Of a stretch of DNA of 52,303 nucleotides, positions 51,330 through 52,303 are shown one piece after another. How positions within the stretch are numbered: the first letter of the stretch is position 1; each line of letters opens with the position of its first letter. The position numbers and the translations under genes are program-made. The DNA is taken from NCBI GenBank assembly GCA_949472775.1, contig CASWVG010000015.1, positions 1 to 52,303 of the forward strand. Reading direction: 5' to 3'. A model generated the notes under the pieces. It saw only the letters and a program-made list of their open reading frames with translations. It made no database searches and was not told where the DNA came from. This DNA comes from an uncultured Lachnospiraceae bacterium (GTDB lineage: Bacteria; Bacillota; Clostridia; Lachnospirales; Lachnospiraceae).

Positions 51330-51548
51330 TTATCCCAGCAAATTCTTCAGCGCCTCCATGCCTTCCACATCACCGGCCTCTTTATTCGCGCTCTGAATCT
51401 GTACATAAACTTCCTTCCGGTACACAGGCACTTCCCTCGGTGCGCTAATGCCAAGCTTTACCTGCTCTCCCTTGATTTCAAGTACTGTGATCTCCACGTT
51501 GTTGTTAATCACAAGCGCTTCATTCTTCTTTCTGGATAAAGCTAACAT
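51330..51548 (-). CDS. csrA: Translational regulator CsrA
   Basis: The 72-residue RNA-binding protein has the conserved start MLALSRKKNEALVI, the core VEITVLEIKGEQVKLGISAPREVPVYRKEVY and a helix after it. Dimers bind GGA-containing hairpins and block translation; in Firmicutes the main target is flagellin mRNA, whose leader in this window carries such a hairpin. The gene begins directly after the fliW stop codon, so the two are co-translated. Confidence 0.97.
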   Translation of the reverse strand: MLALSRKKNEALVINNNVEITVLEIKGEQVKLGISAPREVPVYRKEVYVQIQSANKEAGDVEGMEALKNLLG

Positions 51549-52010
51549 TTACTCACCTGCCTTCTCTTTATTCGCATTTAAGATATCATAGATGGGAAAT
51601 TTAACCACATACTCATCCCCCTCCACGATCACCTGCGTCGCCAGTCTCTTCGCCGCGTTGATTATGATGGGTCCCTTCAGATTCACGGTCATTTTGTTAA
51701 TGTCCTTGGGCACCGTCACCGTCACCATCACCAACAGTTCATCCGGCTGCAGCTCGCCGATATTTCTGAGAAGCTCATCGTCCACCTCAGGATTATAGTC
51801 CGGCCGCACAATCAGCGGATCCATCACCGGCATTGCAAACGCGGGCTCCTGCAAAGACTGCATCCAGTGAATCGTATCGGTACCCTTCTCCTCATCATGT
51901 ATCAACGCAAAGTCCTGCAGGTCCGGGAACCCAACGATCCCGCCGGGGAAATGAATGATCTTGTCATCATCAATCGTAATCTCTCCGAATACCCTCGTTG
52001 TAATCTGCAT
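51549..52010 (-). CDS. fliW: Flagellar assembly factor FliW
   Basis: The 153-residue protein opens MQITTRVFGEITIDDDKIIHFPGGIVGF, followed by FALIHDEE and a C-terminal LKGPIIINAAKRLATQVIVEGDEY, the FliW pattern. FliW binds either flagellin or CsrA: when flagellin is exported, FliW is freed, captures CsrA and so allows more flagellin synthesis. It is adjacent to csrA in one operon, completing this feedback loop within the window. A tandem repeat array lies immediately upstream. Confidence 0.96.
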   Translation of the reverse strand: MQITTRVFGEITIDDDKIIHFPGGIVGFPDLQDFALIHDEEKGTDTIHWMQSLQEPAFAMPVMDPLIVRPDYNPEVDDELLRNIGELQPDELLVMVTVTVPKDINKMTVNLKGPIIINAAKRLATQVIVEGDEYVVKFPIYDILNANKEKAGE

Positions 52011-52038
52011 ACTCTTTTTCCTTTCTACTATTTTGCCT

Positions 52039-52303
52039 CGCTGCTTTCTTTTGCCCGTTTATATCCTTGCCTTTTCTCCGCAGCGCTACATTCGCAAAAC
52101 CGCAGCTTCGCTGCTTCCTTTTGCTCATTTATATCCTTGCCTTTTCTCCGCCGTGCTACATTCGCAAAATCGCTGCTTCGCTGCTTTCTTTTGCTCGTTT
52201 ATATCCTTGCCTTTTCTCCGCCGTGCTACATTCGCAAAATCGCAGCTCCGCTGCTTTCTTTTGCTCGTTTATATCCTTGCCTTTTCTCCGCCGTGCTACA
52301 TTC
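52039..52303. repeat. 70-bp tandem repeat array upstream of fliW
   Basis: Units start at 52039, 52109, 52179 and 52249, exactly 70 bp apart, with the last cut by the window end. Each contains CGCTGCTTTCTTTTGCYCGT, a block TATATCCTTGCCTTTTCTCC, and CGCTACATTCGCAAAA or close variants, ending in a small GCAGC-ttc-GCTGC hairpin that bridges units. A 70-bp period is not a multiple of three, which argues against a protein-coding repeat. Units differ at few positions, so the array is recent or homogenised. Confidence 0.9.

Overview
The window looks like chromosome of a motile, low-to-mid GC Firmicute, most likely a member of the Lachnospiraceae or a close Clostridia relative. The evidence is gene content: single-gene flagellin controlled by CsrA and FliW, AddA/AddB instead of RecBCD, lipoprotein solute-binding proteins, a YesM/YesN-type two-component system, a NifS/NifU pair, MetNIQ, BlaI/M56 modules, and a PD-(D/E)XK 'Rpn' protein with KEG(R/L)xEG repeats. 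Ribosome-binding sites are strong AGGAGG-type, and many promoters match TTGACA-N17-TATAAT. No rRNA, tRNA, CRISPR array, prophage or intact insertion sequence was seen.

Layout. (1) 0.1-4.4 kb: a small membrane protein carrying an FtsX-like extracellular domain, the nifS-nifU iron-sulphur operon, and an Rpn-family nuclease. (2) 4.4-6.2 kb: a BlaI repressor and M56 (BlaR1-like) metalloprotease with its own operator. (3) 6.2-10 kb: a heterodimeric ABC exporter with one degenerate ATP site. (4) 10-20.8 kb: a monosaccharide-uptake and sensing locus on the minus strand. It holds a membrane-anchored sugar-binding protein, a sensor kinase, an AraC-type response regulator and a sugar-binding lipoprotein, followed by ChvE-like binding protein, GguA-like ATPase and two tandem GguB-like permeases. 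(5) 21-30 kb: a DHH phosphoesterase with a structured leader, then addB-addA. (6) 30-34.3 kb: metN-metI-metQ and cysK, a sulphur amino acid module. (7) 34.4-35.5 kb: an HTH/GHKL-ATPase/DUF4325 regulator. (8) 35.8-52.3 kb: the flagellar filament region.

The filament region has a clear logic. Minus-strand genes encode the filament and its control: flaG-fliD-fliS-chaperone and flagellin, both from sigma-28-type promoters, and fliW-csrA. Plus-strand genes between and around them encode a probable flagellin-glycosylation machinery: two CgeB-like glycosyltransferases, four tandem paralogous GT2-TPR proteins, a GT4 enzyme and one unknown protein; a left-handed beta-helix N-acetyltransferase sits among them on the minus strand. 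The flagellin leader carries a hairpin with an AGGA loop upstream of the Shine-Dalgarno, as expected for CsrA repression relieved by FliW.

The intergenic DNA is unusually structured. A recurring hairpin family (GAGAATGCC...GGCATTCTC) lies just 3' of nifU, nifS, chvE and metQ. A 117-bp MITE-like palindrome separates metI and metQ. A three-way-junction-like leader precedes the DHH gene. A 70-bp tandem repeat lies upstream of fliW and runs off the window. Start codons were chosen by ribosome-binding-site spacing, so several genes are shorter than the longest open frame.
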